A stretch of DNA of 64,000 nt, taken from Lentibacillus saliphilus (GTDB lineage: Bacteria; Bacillota; Bacilli; Bacillales; Amphibacillaceae). Of the stretch, positions 51,432-61,804 are shown piece after piece. Both the position numbers and the translations under genes were made by a program. The DNA is taken from positions 248,001 to 312,000 of the forward strand of contig NZ_JABJXD010000001.1 of NCBI RefSeq assembly GCF_019093865.1, given 5' to 3'. The notes beneath the pieces were generated by a model. The model saw only the letters and a list, made by a program, of their open reading frames with translations. It was not told where the DNA came from and did not search any database. Each line of letters starts with the position of its first letter. The first letter of the stretch is position 1.

Positions 51432-52414
51432 CCTAACCACACCTCGATATAAACCCCTAACGCGGCAAAAACAAGTCCAACAAGCCAAAACGTCGTAACG
51501 ACACGCCACTCTGACCAGCCGAGTAGTTCGTAATGGTGATGGAGCGGACTCATTTTAAAGACACGCTTTCCTGTTGTTTTAAATGATATCACTTGAATGA
51601 TAACAGACAATGTCTCGATGACAAATACCCCACCGATAATGACAAGTAAGATTTCCATCTTTGTTAAGATAGCAATACTAGCAATTGCGGCTCCGAGTGC
51701 AAGAGATCCTGTATCCCCCATAAACACTTTGGCGGGATGGGCGTTAAACACTAGAAACCCAAGTAAGGCGCCGACAATAGCCAAAGCAAAAATAACCGTC
51801 TCAGGGGCAGATTGACTATACGCTGCTAAAATACCAAATGCCCCAAAAGCAATGGCAGCCGTACCTGCGAGCAACCCATCTAGTCCATCGGTTAAATTCA
51901 CGGCGTTTGATCCCCCAACAAGCATTAAAATAACGAGCAGTAAATAGCCCCAGCCTAAATCCCATTGGAGCTCTGTACCTGGGATGTGAATAACAGTAGA
52001 AAACTCATACCTCATTAAAATGACATAAAAAATAATCGCAATTGCAATTTGGCCAAGCATTTTTTGCTTTGACGTTAAGCCCAGGTTACGTTTCATTGCC
52101 ACTTTAATAAAATCGTCCATAAAACCGAGTAGTCCATAACCGAGCATTACGAACAAAAGTAACCAGAACTCATACCCAATCGCGCCCGGCACTAATTTAT
52201 ACGTCATAACTACGGTTGTCACTAAGGCACTAATGACGATCATAATGCCTCCCATTGTCGGTGTTCCGGTTTTTTTCAAATGAGATTTAGGTCCCTCTTC
52301 ACGAATGCTCTGCCCAAATTTTAAACGTCGTAAAAATGGAATGAAGATTGGTGAAATCAGGACGGTCATAAGAAATGCAATTGTAATTGTTATAATGTGT
52401 GTATATATGTTCAC
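51428..52414 (-). CDS. mraY: Phospho-N-acetylmuramoyl-pentapeptide transferase
   Basis: Transfers the MurNAc-pentapeptide to undecaprenyl phosphate, giving lipid I. The 328-residue membrane protein has ten hydrophobic segments and motifs [23 protein letters not shown] and HHHYELLGW. The start is GTG at 52414, behind AAGGAGG; the preceding reading would translate that site. It lies between murF and murD. Confidence 0.96.
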   Translation of the reverse strand: MNIYTHIITITIAFLMTVLISPIFIPFLRRLKFGQSIREEGPKSHLKKTGTPTMGGIMIVISALVTTVVMTYKLVPGAIGYEFWLLLFVMLGYGLLGFMDDFIKVAMKRNLGLTSKQKMLGQIAIAIIFYVILMRYEFSTVIHIPGTELQWDLGWGYLLLVILMLVGGSNAVNLTDGLDGLLAGTAAIAFGAFGILAAYSQSAPETVIFALAIVGALLGFLVFNAHPAKVFMGDTGSLALGAAIASIAILTKMEILLVIIGGVFVIETLSVIIQVISFKTTGKRVFKMSPLHHHYELLGWSEWRVVTTFWLVGLVFAALGVYIEVWLG

Positions 52415-52449
52415 TGTATTTCCTCCTTGTACGACAACCGCCCACAACG

Positions 52450-53823
52450 TTAGGATGGATTGATCAACCTTTCAATAAGGGTTTCAAATTGCATACCACG
52501 TGATGCTTTAAATAATATAAGGCTGTCTTCTTGTAAATAAGGCTTTAGATCATTAATAATATCATATTTTTCTTCAACATGTATGGCTTTAAAGGATGGA
52601 TAACGCTGATGAAGTTCATCTGCAATAGCACTTGCATCTTTTCCAATTGTAAACACAGCCGTAAAATAGGCTTCATCTATATGGTCCACAACAGAACGAT
52701 GCAGCTCCAGCGAATCTGGTCCAAGTTCATAAATGTCACCAAGAACGAGAATTTTGTTCTGATAGCCTTGCATAGCTTGAACGACATCAATTGCTGCTTT
52801 CATTGATGTCGGCGACGCGTTGTAGGCATCATTAATAATGGATGCACCACCTGTCCCTTTCATAATTTCAAAGCGCATTGCAGTCCATTCTAAATGAGCC
52901 AATGCACGATTAATGTTGCTGTCATCCACCTTTAACAGTTTTCCCACTTGAATGGCATATGTAGCGTTTACCGCATGATGCTTTCCTAACAAAGGAATGG
53001 TATAGTGGTCATTTTGATTAACGGTAAATCGTGTTTGATGAGGCTCGATCTGTACATTGGATACTGTAAATTGATTGGATGTGCTCAAACCGCATGTGAC
53101 CACCTTACGACGTAGATCTTTTGTCTGTGCCAGAAGTGGTTCATCGCCATCTATAATTAACGCACCGTTTTCATGAAGACCGCTCAAGATTTCGACCTTA
53201 GCTTTAGCAATCCCCTCCCTAGAACCAAGAAACTCCAAGTGTGATTCTCCGATATTCGTAATAATAGCGATATCTGGCTTGGATATATTAGACAGTTGTT
53301 CAATTTCGCCGAATCGATCCATCCCCATTTCAAGGACGAGCAATTCCGTATTGCTTGGCATTGACAAAATGGTCAGTGGTAATCCAATTAAGTTGTTGAA
53401 ATTACCAAGTGTATGATGCGTGCGGTAACTTGTTTTGCCAATTGCAGCAACCATATCCTTTGTCGATGTTTTTCCGTTTGAACCGGTAATCCCAACAACA
53501 ATTGGATCGACATCACGTCTATATGCAGCTGCGAGTTGCTGTAATGCAAAGGTCGTATCGTCCGTGTAAAATAATGGAAAGTCTGTCGGCAAAAAACGTG
53601 GACGCTCTTTTTTCTTGTCCCAAACAGCTGCAATTGCGCCGTTATCAAACGCTTCCTTTATAAAATCATGCCCATCAAAACGCTCACCAACAATTGGAAT
53701 GAATAAGGATTTGGAAAGTTTTTGCTTACTATTAGTTGTAATGTGTTCAATTGGAATTTGATCGGTTGCTACACCTGCATGTTCTGGCAAAACTGTAGAA
53801 ACCCATTGTGTTGTAAATAACAT
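52450..53823 (-). CDS. murF: UDP-N-acetylmuramoyl-tripeptide-D-alanyl-D-alanine ligase
   Basis: Adds D-Ala-D-Ala to complete the pentapeptide precursor. The 457-residue Mur ligase has [14 protein letters not shown] and the pattern [11 protein letters not shown] typical of MurF. It starts 2 bases after the murE stop behind AAGGAG. In B. subtilis murF is elsewhere (with ddl); its position between murE and mraY is like many other bacteria. Confidence 0.95.
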   Translation of the reverse strand: MLFTTQWVSTVLPEHAGVATDQIPIEHITTNSKQKLSKSLFIPIVGERFDGHDFIKEAFDNGAIAAVWDKKKERPRFLPTDFPLFYTDDTTFALQQLAAAYRRDVDPIVVGITGSNGKTSTKDMVAAIGKTSYRTHHTLGNFNNLIGLPLTILSMPSNTELLVLEMGMDRFGEIEQLSNISKPDIAIITNIGESHLEFLGSREGIAKAKVEILSGLHENGALIIDGDEPLLAQTKDLRRKVVTCGLSTSNQFTVSNVQIEPHQTRFTVNQNDHYTIPLLGKHHAVNATYAIQVGKLLKVDDSNINRALAHLEWTAMRFEIMKGTGGASIINDAYNASPTSMKAAIDVVQAMQGYQNKILVLGDIYELGPDSLELHRSVVDHIDEAYFTAVFTIGKDASAIADELHQRYPSFKAIHVEEKYDIINDLKPYLQEDSLILFKASRGMQFETLIERLINPS

Positions 53824-53825
53824 GA

Positions 53826-55298
53826 TTATGTCTCCTTATTGAGAATGGCATCGTACGCCACTTTTCTATCATCAAACGTATATTTTTTATGCCCGATCTG
53901 TTGATATGTTTCATGACCCTTCCCAGCAATTAAAATAACGTCATTTTCACTTGCCAGTGCGATCGCATGTTCAATGGCCTGCTTACGGTCCATGATGATG
54001 GTGTAATGCGTTTCTGTAAGCTCGGCTGTCATATCTTCTAAAATGGCTGCAGGATCCTCGGTACGTGGATTATCCGACGTAAACACACACCAATCGGCAT
54101 GATTAAGTGCTGCATGAGCCATTAAGGGGCGTTTTGTACGGTCACGATCACCACCACAGCCTACAACAACGTATATACGTCCTTCAACAAAGCTGTGAAT
54201 CGTTTTTAAAACGTTAACGAGTGAATCTGGTGTATGTGCATAATCGACAATGACGGAAAATGGTTGCCCCGCATCGACTTGTTCAAACCGTCCATCTACC
54301 CCTGATATTGTTTCCAGTGCCTGTTTTATTGTATCTAAAGGAACGCCTCTTGCGATGGCTGCACCACAGGCTGCCAGCATATTGTACACATTAAAATGGC
54401 CTAGCAATTGACTCTGTATATCAATTGATCCACCCGTCGTATGCAGGGTGAATGTCGTACCATCATGTCTCAATTCAACATTCGCCGCTGTAATTTGGCT
54501 TGAACCATACTGACCATATGTGACAACATGCTGAGCTGTATTTTTTTTCATTGTTTCATAAGCAGCATCATCCGTGTTCAAGATCGCAAACAGTGGGGTT
54601 TCCGGATCGTATTGATTGCCTAATTGCGCAAATAACAAACTCTTGGCGTGAATGTACGATTCCATCGTTTTATGATAATCTAAATGATCTTGCGATACGT
54701 TTGTTAAAATAGCCGTCGTAAACTGTGTGCCATAAAGTCTCCCCATGTCTAGTGCGTGTGATGACACTTCCATTATGACGATATGAACACCATTATCGAG
54801 CATTTTCCGAAACATTTTTTGTAAATATAACGCATTTGGAGTTGTATTTTCTATAGGGTACGTTTGAGTTCCAATCTTCAACTGTATCGTACCTATAACC
54901 GCTGTCTTCAAACCGTGTTGAGAGAAGATAGCATCGAGCAAATATGTCACGGTCGTCTTCCCGTTCGTGCCTGTTACACCAATGACAGGCAGGTGTTGCG
55001 TTGGATAACGATAAAATTTTGCTGCGAGCATAGCTGCTGCGCGAGACGTATCCTCTACATATACAACAGGAACCTGTTTAACATTTAACGGTCTCTCCGC
55101 GAGAATCGCAACGGCACCATTATGAATGGCTTCTTCAACAAAATCATGACCATCAACCATAAAACCCTTTATACAAATGAACAAGGTGCCTACGTTAACA
55201 CGCCGTGAATCATCCTCAAGTGCTTTTATATCAATATCTTCAATCGTACGGTCCACTTTATAATACGACAAAACAGATAGCATTTCAGCAAATTCCAT
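53826..55298 (-). CDS. murE: UDP-N-acetylmuramoyl-tripeptide synthetase (meso-diaminopimelate-adding)
   Basis: Adds the third amino acid of the peptide stem. The 490-residue Mur ligase has GVTGTNGKTTVTYLLD and the motif DNPR (SDNPRTEDP), which selects meso-diaminopimelate instead of lysine. So the wall should be A1-gamma type. The ATG at 55298 has GGTTGGTG upstream. The leader of about 190 bases contains short ORFs described separately. Confidence 0.96.
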   Translation of the reverse strand: MEFAEMLSVLSYYKVDRTIEDIDIKALEDDSRRVNVGTLFICIKGFMVDGHDFVEEAIHNGAVAILAERPLNVKQVPVVYVEDTSRAAAMLAAKFYRYPTQHLPVIGVTGTNGKTTVTYLLDAIFSQHGLKTAVIGTIQLKIGTQTYPIENTTPNALYLQKMFRKMLDNGVHIVIMEVSSHALDMGRLYGTQFTTAILTNVSQDHLDYHKTMESYIHAKSLLFAQLGNQYDPETPLFAILNTDDAAYETMKKNTAQHVVTYGQYGSSQITAANVELRHDGTTFTLHTTGGSIDIQSQLLGHFNVYNMLAACGAAIARGVPLDTIKQALETISGVDGRFEQVDAGQPFSVIVDYAHTPDSLVNVLKTIHSFVEGRIYVVVGCGGDRDRTKRPLMAHAALNHADWCVFTSDNPRTEDPAAILEDMTAELTETHYTIIMDRKQAIEHAIALASENDVILIAGKGHETYQQIGHKKYTFDDRKVAYDAILNKET

Positions 55299-55321
55299 TA
55301 AAGAACACCAACCTTTTAGGT

Positions 55322-55345
55322 TTACCAGCTAAATACAACATGCAT
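55322..55345 (-). CDS. Possible leader peptide upstream of murE (7 residues)
   Basis: Short ORF encoding MHVVFSW, with AAGGGGG 5 bases before the ATG, a better ribosome-binding site than murE has. It ends 24 bases before murE. An alternative start at 55341 in another frame gives an 18-residue ORF that overlaps the murE start. No homologue is known to me; translation is unproven. Confidence 0.3.
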   Translation of the reverse strand: MHVVFSW

Positions 55346-55487
55346 AAAAGCCCCCTTACCCAATTTTTCAAAGCGTTTTAGTTAAAAAACGCATGTGCGC
55401 ATATCTTTATAGGTGAGAGTGCTCTGATAACATGTCATTGTATAGGTTGTGTGTTCAGTTAATGCGTTTATTTTCGCGCACGTATTC

Positions 55488-55496
55488 ATTATAGCA
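55488..55496 (-). promoter_or_regulatory. Possible extended -10 promoter of murE
   Basis: Minus-strand TGCTATAAT at the end of spoVD. It would start murE transcripts with a leader of about 185 bases, independent of spoVD expression. Confidence 0.45.
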
Positions 55497-55499
55497 AAA

Positions 55500-57443
55500 T
55501 CATTCATCATTCTCGATGTTTTTTTCAGCTAAATATAATCGTATCGTATCTCCTTCATCCACTTTTACACCTGGCTTCGGTTGCTGATCAATAATATATG
55601 TGCCCTTGCCACTTGTTTTTATAGAGAGTGCCGTCATATATTCATTTAACTCACTTTTTTCTAAGCCGACAAGGTTAGGGACTTCTACTTTCGGACGGTC
55701 TGGCCATTGATAAGATTTATCGATGCCATCTTGGCGCCGCTCAACCCCCAATGCTTGTAAACTATCTTCAATGATTCTGCCTACAATAGGGGCAGCAACG
55801 ACACCTCCAAATTGCACTGTGTTTTTCGGGTTGTCTATTGCCGTATAAACGACGATTTCCGGATCATCTGCGGGGGCAAATCCGACGAAGGATAAGACGT
55901 AATTGTTTTTCATATAACGACCATCAGCGCCTACTTTTTGAGCTGTACCCGTTTTTCCACCCACACGATAGCCTTCAACATATGCAGGTCTTCCCGTTCC
56001 TTTTGCAACAACACTTTCGAGTGCATGACGGATTTTTTCGGATGTTTGTTCCGAAATGACACGCTCCTTCATATTAGGTTCAATCACATCGACAACATCA
56101 CCAGTCTGGGGATCTAGCCATTCATTCGCAATATGTGGTTCATAAAGGAATCCACCATTAATGGCAGCTGATACCGCCATGACCTGTTGAATGGGGGTCA
56201 CTGATACACCTTGACCAAAGGCTGTTGTCCCGAGTTCAACAGGACCGACCCGATCTAAATCAAATAAAATGCCGTTGCCTTCACCTTGAAGATCAATGCC
56301 AGTTTTTTGACCAAATCCGAACTTCTTAATATACGAAAATAATCTTCCCTTACCAAGTTCCTGACCTAAACTTACAAAGCCAGGGTTACAGGAATTTTGG
56401 ACGACTTCTAAATACGTTTGATGACCATGACCACCACTTTTCCAACAGCGTAATTTAGCACCGCCAACCTCTATTGATCCTGTATCATGATAATGATCGT
56501 TTTCAAGATCTACAATATCTTCCTCAAGCGCTGATGCCAATGTGATAATCTTGAACGTTGAACCAGGTTCAAACGTACTCCAAATTGGAAGGTTACGGTC
56601 ATATATGCTTGACTCCACTTCCTGATATGATTCGGGGTTGAAATTAGGTCGAGAAGACATTCCAAGTACTCCGCCTGTTTTAGGATTGATCGCTATGGTC
56701 AGCGCACCATCTGGATTATATTTTTCTATTGCAAGATCTAATTCACGTTCAATAATGGACTGTACTTTAAAATTAATGGTTGTTTTTAAATTCAACCCAT
56801 CCTTAGGCGGGGTGTATTGATCTGCGAGCGTGTTCATTCGTCTTCCTTTTGCATCTGAAAAATACGAAAGACTGCCCGCTTCACCACTCAATTGTTCATC
56901 GTAATATAACTCCAGCCCCATAAGACCTTGATTATCAATTCCAGCAAAACCAAGAACATGAGATAGATCATCTCCATGGGGATAATGTCTTTTTGAGTCT
57001 TTTGCAAGGTAGACGCCGGGTAAGTCAAGCGTTCGAATTACCAATTCCTGTTCTTCAGTTATTTTTCTTCCCTCAGGATGTATACTAGCACTGGATGCAT
57101 TCTTCGTGACATATTCCAGCGCCTTCGCTTCTGATATGTCCAAGATATCTGCTAGATAGTGAGCTGTTTCTTCAGGGTTGTTGACCTGTCTTGGAACGAT
57201 CACAACAGAAGGTGCTGTGACATTTTCAGCTAGCACGGCACCTGTTTCATCAAGGATTAACCCGCGTTCTGCCTCAAACAAAATATCTCTTGTCCAAGAT
57301 TCGTTCGCCTTTTCGTGCAGCTCACTTCCAATGACAAATTGCACATAGCCAAGACGGATATCAATAATCAGAAACAATAATAGACCAATAAAAAATGCAG
57401 TGACAATCCGTTTTCTTATCGTTACAGTAGATACGTGCCGCAT
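55500..57443 (-). CDS. spoVD: Penicillin-binding protein SpoVD
   Basis: Class B transpeptidase for spore cortex synthesis, working with SpoVE. The 647-residue protein has a short cytoplasmic N-terminus, a transmembrane helix (about 15-34), a dimerisation domain, a transpeptidase domain (SxxK in EPGSTFKI, SxN in QNSCNP, KTGTAQK) and one C-terminal PASTA domain (about 590-645). I start it at ATG 57443 (MRHVSTVTIRKR) behind AAGGGG, which matches the B. subtilis start. Lies just after pbpB. Confidence 0.93.
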   Translation of the reverse strand: MRHVSTVTIRKRIVTAFFIGLLLFLIIDIRLGYVQFVIGSELHEKANESWTRDILFEAERGLILDETGAVLAENVTAPSVVIVPRQVNNPEETAHYLADILDISEAKALEYVTKNASSASIHPEGRKITEEQELVIRTLDLPGVYLAKDSKRHYPHGDDLSHVLGFAGIDNQGLMGLELYYDEQLSGEAGSLSYFSDAKGRRMNTLADQYTPPKDGLNLKTTINFKVQSIIERELDLAIEKYNPDGALTIAINPKTGGVLGMSSRPNFNPESYQEVESSIYDRNLPIWSTFEPGSTFKIITLASALEEDIVDLENDHYHDTGSIEVGGAKLRCWKSGGHGHQTYLEVVQNSCNPGFVSLGQELGKGRLFSYIKKFGFGQKTGIDLQGEGNGILFDLDRVGPVELGTTAFGQGVSVTPIQQVMAVSAAINGGFLYEPHIANEWLDPQTGDVVDVIEPNMKERVISEQTSEKIRHALESVVAKGTGRPAYVEGYRVGGKTGTAQKVGADGRYMKNNYVLSFVGFAPADDPEIVVYTAIDNPKNTVQFGGVVAAPIVGRIIEDSLQALGVERRQDGIDKSYQWPDRPKVEVPNLVGLEKSELNEYMTALSIKTSGKGTYIIDQQPKPGVKVDEGDTIRLYLAEKNIENDE

Positions 57444-57517
57444 AATCCATCCCCTTCTCATAGGTAGGCTTGTATCCACTATATGAATAAAAAACTGAAT
57501 TAGAACACTGCATATGG

Positions 57518-59761
57518 TCAAGACGCTTCTTCGTCTAGTTCATTTTGAGATGCTTCATTAGTCGCATCAGGTGCATCTGTTTCTTCTATTTCTGTAGCCG
57601 GTTTTTCTGGTTCAGCAAATTCTGCTACGAGACGTGTATTTTGATCAATCTGATCACCTTCTGAAACACTCTGCTTGTGCACATATCCGTTACCTTTAAT
57701 CTCAACCTCTAATTCCATTAGTTCTGCTAATTGCAGAACATCTCGCTTCGACCACCCAATTATGTCTGGCATTTCGGGAATGTCTGTTAATAGAATAAGC
57801 CGCTGTCCAGGCATTACGAGCGTTCCCTTTGTGATGTTTACACCCTTTACAGTTTTGCCATTCCCTACAAATACAGCTTCTAACCCTTTGTCGGTAATGA
57901 TTTGACGGGCTCTTTCTACGGATTGATCAACTAGCTCAGGCATTTCCACTGCACTAATCTCATTTCCTGTTTCTTTATCCGGTTCAATGTCCAAATAATG
58001 CAAGCTATTTTCCATGACATTTTTAAAGATGAAAGAAACTGGGAGTGAGCCATATTCATGTGGCTCGAGTTTCGGTTGTTTAACCATGACAAACATCATT
58101 AAACTTGGATCATCTTTTGGTGCCATTCCAAGAAAAGAGAATATGTGGTTTTCCCTTCCATATAAATGACCCGGGCCATCAGGATTGGCTATTTGAGCTG
58201 TACCGGTTTTGCCAGCTACCGAATAACCTTTGAGGGCGAAGGATTTTCCTGTTCCATGATCCCCAGAAACAACATTTTCTAGTAAACCCATCACTTGCTG
58301 TGCGGTTTCCTTTGAAATGGGCTGCCCAGCCTTCTTCGGTTCGTTTTGTTGGACTACATCTCCTGTGGCTGGATTAACAATCTTAGAAATCACATACGGT
58401 GTCATCATTTGACCGTCATTGGCAATCGCAGTCGCCGCCTTCATGATTTGCATAGGTGTATACGTACTGCCTTGACCAAAAGCAGCAGTTAATTTTTCAT
58501 AAGGCCATCTATAAACAATTTTCCCAGCTACTTCACCAGGAAGATCAATATTCGTTTTTTTATCAAGATCAAATGCATGTAAATAGTCTAGAAATATGTC
58601 AGGTCCCATATTCTCCCAAACGAGCTTTGAAGCGGCAACATTTGAAGAGCGTTCAAAACCTTCGTCAAACGAAATGGTTCCCCACCCTTTACCTGCATTA
58701 TGATCATGAACCGTATCTATCAAATCACTCACTTTATAAGTACCAGATTTAAATGTATCCGCTCCATTGTAATTGCCTGATTCGATAGCAGCAGCCCAGG
58801 TTACCATCTTCAATGTAGAACCGGGTTCAATGGGGGTGGAAATGGCATCATTATACCAGTTTTCAATCTGATCAGGATTATTTGGATTGAAGCTCGGTCG
58901 ATTACTCATAGCCAGAATTTCGCCTGTTTTCGGATTCATAACGATGGCTGTCATGCGCTCCGGTTCATATGTCTCATCAACCTGTGACATCGAATCCTCT
59001 AATAATATTTGGATCTTTTGATCGAGGGTTAAATAAACATCCTGACCATCTTGAGGCTTTTGAATAACTTCATTCGGATCTAGTAATTTAGCACCATAGC
59101 GATCTCTTTCGTAGGATATATGTCCAGCTTCTCCCTTCAATAGATCCTCCATTTGCTTTTCCATTCCAGTTATACCTTTAATGTCACCTGATTCATCTTT
59201 TTGCGCAAACCCAATGATTCGAGAAGCGAACATGCCATTCGGATAATTTCGAATAGCTTGTTTCGTAAAACCTATCCCAGGTAACGACAGTGCTTCAATA
59301 TCTTTCTTCGTTTGCTGAGAGAGCTGTTTTCCATTAGACCCGAATTCAACTTGTGTCTTTTCGTTGTCTATTCCCCATTGAATGCGTTCGACGATATAGC
59401 TTTTTTCAACATCCAAAAAAGGAGCAAGCTTCTCTGCCGTAGTTTCGACATCAACGACATGCTTAGGCTCCTTTTCGTTTACGGTGTATGCCTCATCCAC
59501 CGTGGCATATATTGTAAAAGTTGGATGATCATAAGCAAGCGTCAAGCCATTATGATCGAGTATTTTACCACGCTCTGCACTCAATGGATAAGATGCCGTC
59601 CTTATTTTTTGCGCCCATTCCGATAAAGAAACATCATTGACGGTTCCAGATGCTTGAATGTATAAAAAACGACCACCGATCAGCATAAATACAAAAGCAA
59701 ATATAAGAATAAAAATACCCGACATCACGTGTGTATGCTTGTGCTTCATTTTCTTCATCAT
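57518..59761 (-). CDS. pbpB: Penicillin-binding protein 2B (FtsI type)
   Basis: Essential class B transpeptidase of the division septum. The 747-residue protein has a transmembrane helix (about 12-34), a transpeptidase domain (SxxK in EPGSTLKM, SxN in RSSNVAA, KTGTAQ) and two C-terminal PASTA domains (about 600-715), then an acidic tail. The start is one of two adjacent ATG codons (59761 or 59758) behind AAGGTG. It follows ftsL. The tail is acidic and longer than usual. Confidence 0.94.
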   Translation of the reverse strand: MMKKMKHKHTHVMSGIFILIFAFVFMLIGGRFLYIQASGTVNDVSLSEWAQKIRTASYPLSAERGKILDHNGLTLAYDHPTFTIYATVDEAYTVNEKEPKHVVDVETTAEKLAPFLDVEKSYIVERIQWGIDNEKTQVEFGSNGKQLSQQTKKDIEALSLPGIGFTKQAIRNYPNGMFASRIIGFAQKDESGDIKGITGMEKQMEDLLKGEAGHISYERDRYGAKLLDPNEVIQKPQDGQDVYLTLDQKIQILLEDSMSQVDETYEPERMTAIVMNPKTGEILAMSNRPSFNPNNPDQIENWYNDAISTPIEPGSTLKMVTWAAAIESGNYNGADTFKSGTYKVSDLIDTVHDHNAGKGWGTISFDEGFERSSNVAASKLVWENMGPDIFLDYLHAFDLDKKTNIDLPGEVAGKIVYRWPYEKLTAAFGQGSTYTPMQIMKAATAIANDGQMMTPYVISKIVNPATGDVVQQNEPKKAGQPISKETAQQVMGLLENVVSGDHGTGKSFALKGYSVAGKTGTAQIANPDGPGHLYGRENHIFSFLGMAPKDDPSLMMFVMVKQPKLEPHEYGSLPVSFIFKNVMENSLHYLDIEPDKETGNEISAVEMPELVDQSVERARQIITDKGLEAVFVGNGKTVKGVNITKGTLVMPGQRLILLTDIPEMPDIIGWSKRDVLQLAELMELEVEIKGNGYVHKQSVSEGDQIDQNTRLVAEFAEPEKPATEIEETDAPDATNEASQNELDEEAS

Positions 59762-59764
59762 CAA

Positions 59765-60142
59765 TCACCTTGGTTGGACACTGACTAAGTTAGCTTGCTT
59801 GACTTCAGCATTTTGAATGTTCAAGCCATTTTCGCGAGCAATACGGATAATTCGCTCTGGGCGCTTTAACTCCTTTAACTCAAACAACAAATTCTCATTT
59901 GTCACTTGCTGAGCTGTAATCTTGCGCTCTAGCGATTGTACATCACGATTGACAGCATCTGTATTAGAGGAAAATGTTACAATATACACGGCTGCCACTA
60001 ATAGGCCTATGCTCATGAACGCATAAATGATCTTTTCGCCTTTTGTAATCCAACCCGACTGCTTGACTTTAACGACCGTTTTTTGTTGAGGGGTTTCATG
60101 TATGTATGATTTTTCCCAATTCCGAGCATGACTTGTATTCAT
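59765..60142 (-). CDS. ftsL: Cell division protein FtsL
   Basis: Small bitopic divisome protein forming a complex with DivIB and DivIC. The 125-residue protein has a basic cytoplasmic part, a transmembrane helix (about 40-60) and a coiled-coil region (about 65-105, LERKITAQQVTNENLLFELKEL). I start it at ATG 60142 (MNTSHARNW); earlier in-frame codons overlap AAAGGATGG. It is placed between rsmH and pbpB as in other Bacilli. Confidence 0.9.
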   Translation of the reverse strand: MNTSHARNWEKSYIHETPQQKTVVKVKQSGWITKGEKIIYAFMSIGLLVAAVYIVTFSSNTDAVNRDVQSLERKITAQQVTNENLLFELKELKRPERIIRIARENGLNIQNAEVKQANLVSVQPR

Positions 60143-60172
60143 TACGACTTCCATCCTTTCTTGCACAAGTTT

Positions 60173-61111
60173 TTATTTACTGACCTTCTCGATGATACGT
60201 AGCTTTGCTGAACGTGATCGACGATTTTCTTCTAATTCTATATCTGTTGCAATAACAGGTTTTTTCGTTACTAATTTATAAGGCGCTTCATACGCTTCCG
60301 GCAATACTGGAACATTTTTAGGTATGCTTTTTGGTGTGCTTAACGCTTTAAAAGTTTGCTTACATATTCGGTCTTCAAGAGAGTGAAATGTAATAACAGC
60401 GATTCTGCCACCAGGTGCAATAATTTTAGCCGCTTGATGAAGTGCATCTTCAAAAGCATTTAATTCATCATTAACTGCGATTCGTAATGCTTGAAACACA
60501 CGTTTAGCTGGGTGCCCCCCCTTACGTCTAGCAGGAGCTGGAATCGCATCTTTAATGATATCTCGAAGCTGATAAGTTGTATCAATCGATTCTGCCTCAC
60601 GATACCGTTCAATTTTTCGGGCGATTTGCTTTGAGAACTTTTCCTCCCCGTATTTAAAGAAGATCTTAACCATATCTCCATATGACCATTCATTTACAAT
60701 CTCATGCGCTGTTAACACGCTGTTTTGATCCATTCGCATATCAAGCCGCGCATCATGTTGATAGCTAAAGCCTCTATCTCCTCGGTCTAGTTGAGGTGAG
60801 GATACACCGAGGTCAAATACAATTCCATCCACATTTGTAATATTTAATCTTTCAAGTTCTGAAGTGATGTGGCGAAAATTTTTATTCACATATGTAATCG
60901 ATGACTCATAGGCACGAAGCCTCTCCTGTGCAGCAGTAAGTGCATCAATATCTTGATCAAAAGCAATCAAACGTCCATTACTCGCTAAAGCTTCAGCGAT
61001 CTTTTCCGCGTGACCACCACCACCAAGTGTACAATCTACATATGTTCCTTCTGGTTTTATATCAAGTCCGTCAATGGTTTCTTTTTTTAGGACACTATAA
61101 TGTTCAAACAA
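60173..61111 (-). CDS. rsmH: 16S rRNA (cytosine-1402-N4)-methyltransferase
   Basis: Methylates C1402 of 16S rRNA (the mraW gene). The 312-residue protein has the SAM-binding motif [13 protein letters not shown] and the family motifs [33 protein letters not shown] start it at TTG 61111 ([11 protein letters not shown]), 6 bases after GTGGGTG, which matches the B. subtilis N-terminus; the longer ATG 61150 lacks a ribosome-binding site. Confidence 0.93.
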   Translation of the reverse strand: MFEHYSVLKKETIDGLDIKPEGTYVDCTLGGGGHAEKIAEALASNGRLIAFDQDIDALTAAQERLRAYESSITYVNKNFRHITSELERLNITNVDGIVFDLGVSSPQLDRGDRGFSYQHDARLDMRMDQNSVLTAHEIVNEWSYGDMVKIFFKYGEEKFSKQIARKIERYREAESIDTTYQLRDIIKDAIPAPARRKGGHPAKRVFQALRIAVNDELNAFEDALHQAAKIIAPGGRIAVITFHSLEDRICKQTFKALSTPKSIPKNVPVLPEAYEAPYKLVTKKPVIATDIELEENRRSRSAKLRIIEKVSK

Positions 61112-61161
61112 CTCTAACACCCACTTTTTAAATTCATGTATGTCTCGCATTCAGTGGTTCA

Positions 61162-61593
61162 TTAAATATCAAAATCTAAAAGGTTTTCAGCGATATCATC
61201 GAATGAGGCTTCTGATTCATTGAAGTAATCGTCCCAAACAGACGCTGACCAAAATTCAATCCGGTTTGATACCCCAATGACAACACATTCCTTCTCTAGA
61301 GTGGCATAGTTTCTCAAGGATTGAGGTATATTTATTCTCCCCTGTTTATCCACTTCGCATTCGACTGCGCCTGAAAAGAAAAATCTGGTAAATGCACGCG
61401 CGTCTTTTTTCGTTAGTGGGAGTTTTTTTAACTTTTCTTCTACGACGTTCCATTCTTCCATCGGGTAGGCAAATAAGCACTGATCGAGTCCGCGGGTGAC
61501 AACAAAGCGTTCACCAAGCCCATCCCGGAACTTGGCAGGGACAATTATGCGTCCTTTCGCATCAAAATTATGTTGGAATTCACCCATAAACAT
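61162..61593 (-). CDS. mraZ: Transcriptional regulator MraZ
   Basis: SpoVT-AbrB-fold DNA-binding protein that regulates the dcw cluster. The 143-residue protein starts [24 protein letters not shown] and has two repeats of the AbrB-like fold, the second with [15 protein letters not shown]. It is the first gene of the cluster and its own upstream region holds several MraZ-box-like repeats. In many bacteria MraZ represses its own operon. Confidence 0.95.
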   Translation of the reverse strand: MFMGEFQHNFDAKGRIIVPAKFRDGLGERFVVTRGLDQCLFAYPMEEWNVVEEKLKKLPLTKKDARAFTRFFFSGAVECEVDKQGRINIPQSLRNYATLEKECVVIGVSNRIEFWSASVWDDYFNESEASFDDIAENLLDFDI

Positions 61594-61601
61594 ATACGCC
61601 G

Positions 61602-61649
61602 CCCCACTTTCTTAACCCAATACTACCACAACCCCCCACTTTCTACCAC
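61602..61649 (-). promoter_or_regulatory. Cluster of MraZ-box repeats upstream of mraZ
   Basis: On minus, AAAGTGGGG occurs at 61602-61610 and 61634-61642, and GTGGTAG at 61623-61629 and 61643-61649. The AAAGTGG repeats match the MraZ box (AAAGTGK) of Mollicutes and the TGGG repeats of E. coli. They lie within 60 bases of the mraZ start. Confidence 0.65.
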
Positions 61650-61710
61650 ATCTTTATGACAGGTTTTTAGTCTTATCCTAAAAATGGTACATTAGTCCTA
61701 TTCCCAAATG

Positions 61711-61758
61711 AAAACAACCGCCTTTTGACCGGATTTTCCGGTAAAAGGCGGTTGTTTT
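61711..61758 (-). terminator. Strong terminator after bshC
   Basis: AAAACAACCGCCTTTT and AAAAGGCGGTTGTTTT pair, with a further ACCGG/CCGGT inner stem and one bulged G. About 21 bp in total. It lies 46 bases after the bshC stop and shields the dcw cluster. Confidence 0.9.
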
Positions 61759-61804
61759 ACAAGCTATTCTCGTGGGAGAGGGTGGTAGACCGTTCATTCA
61801 AACG

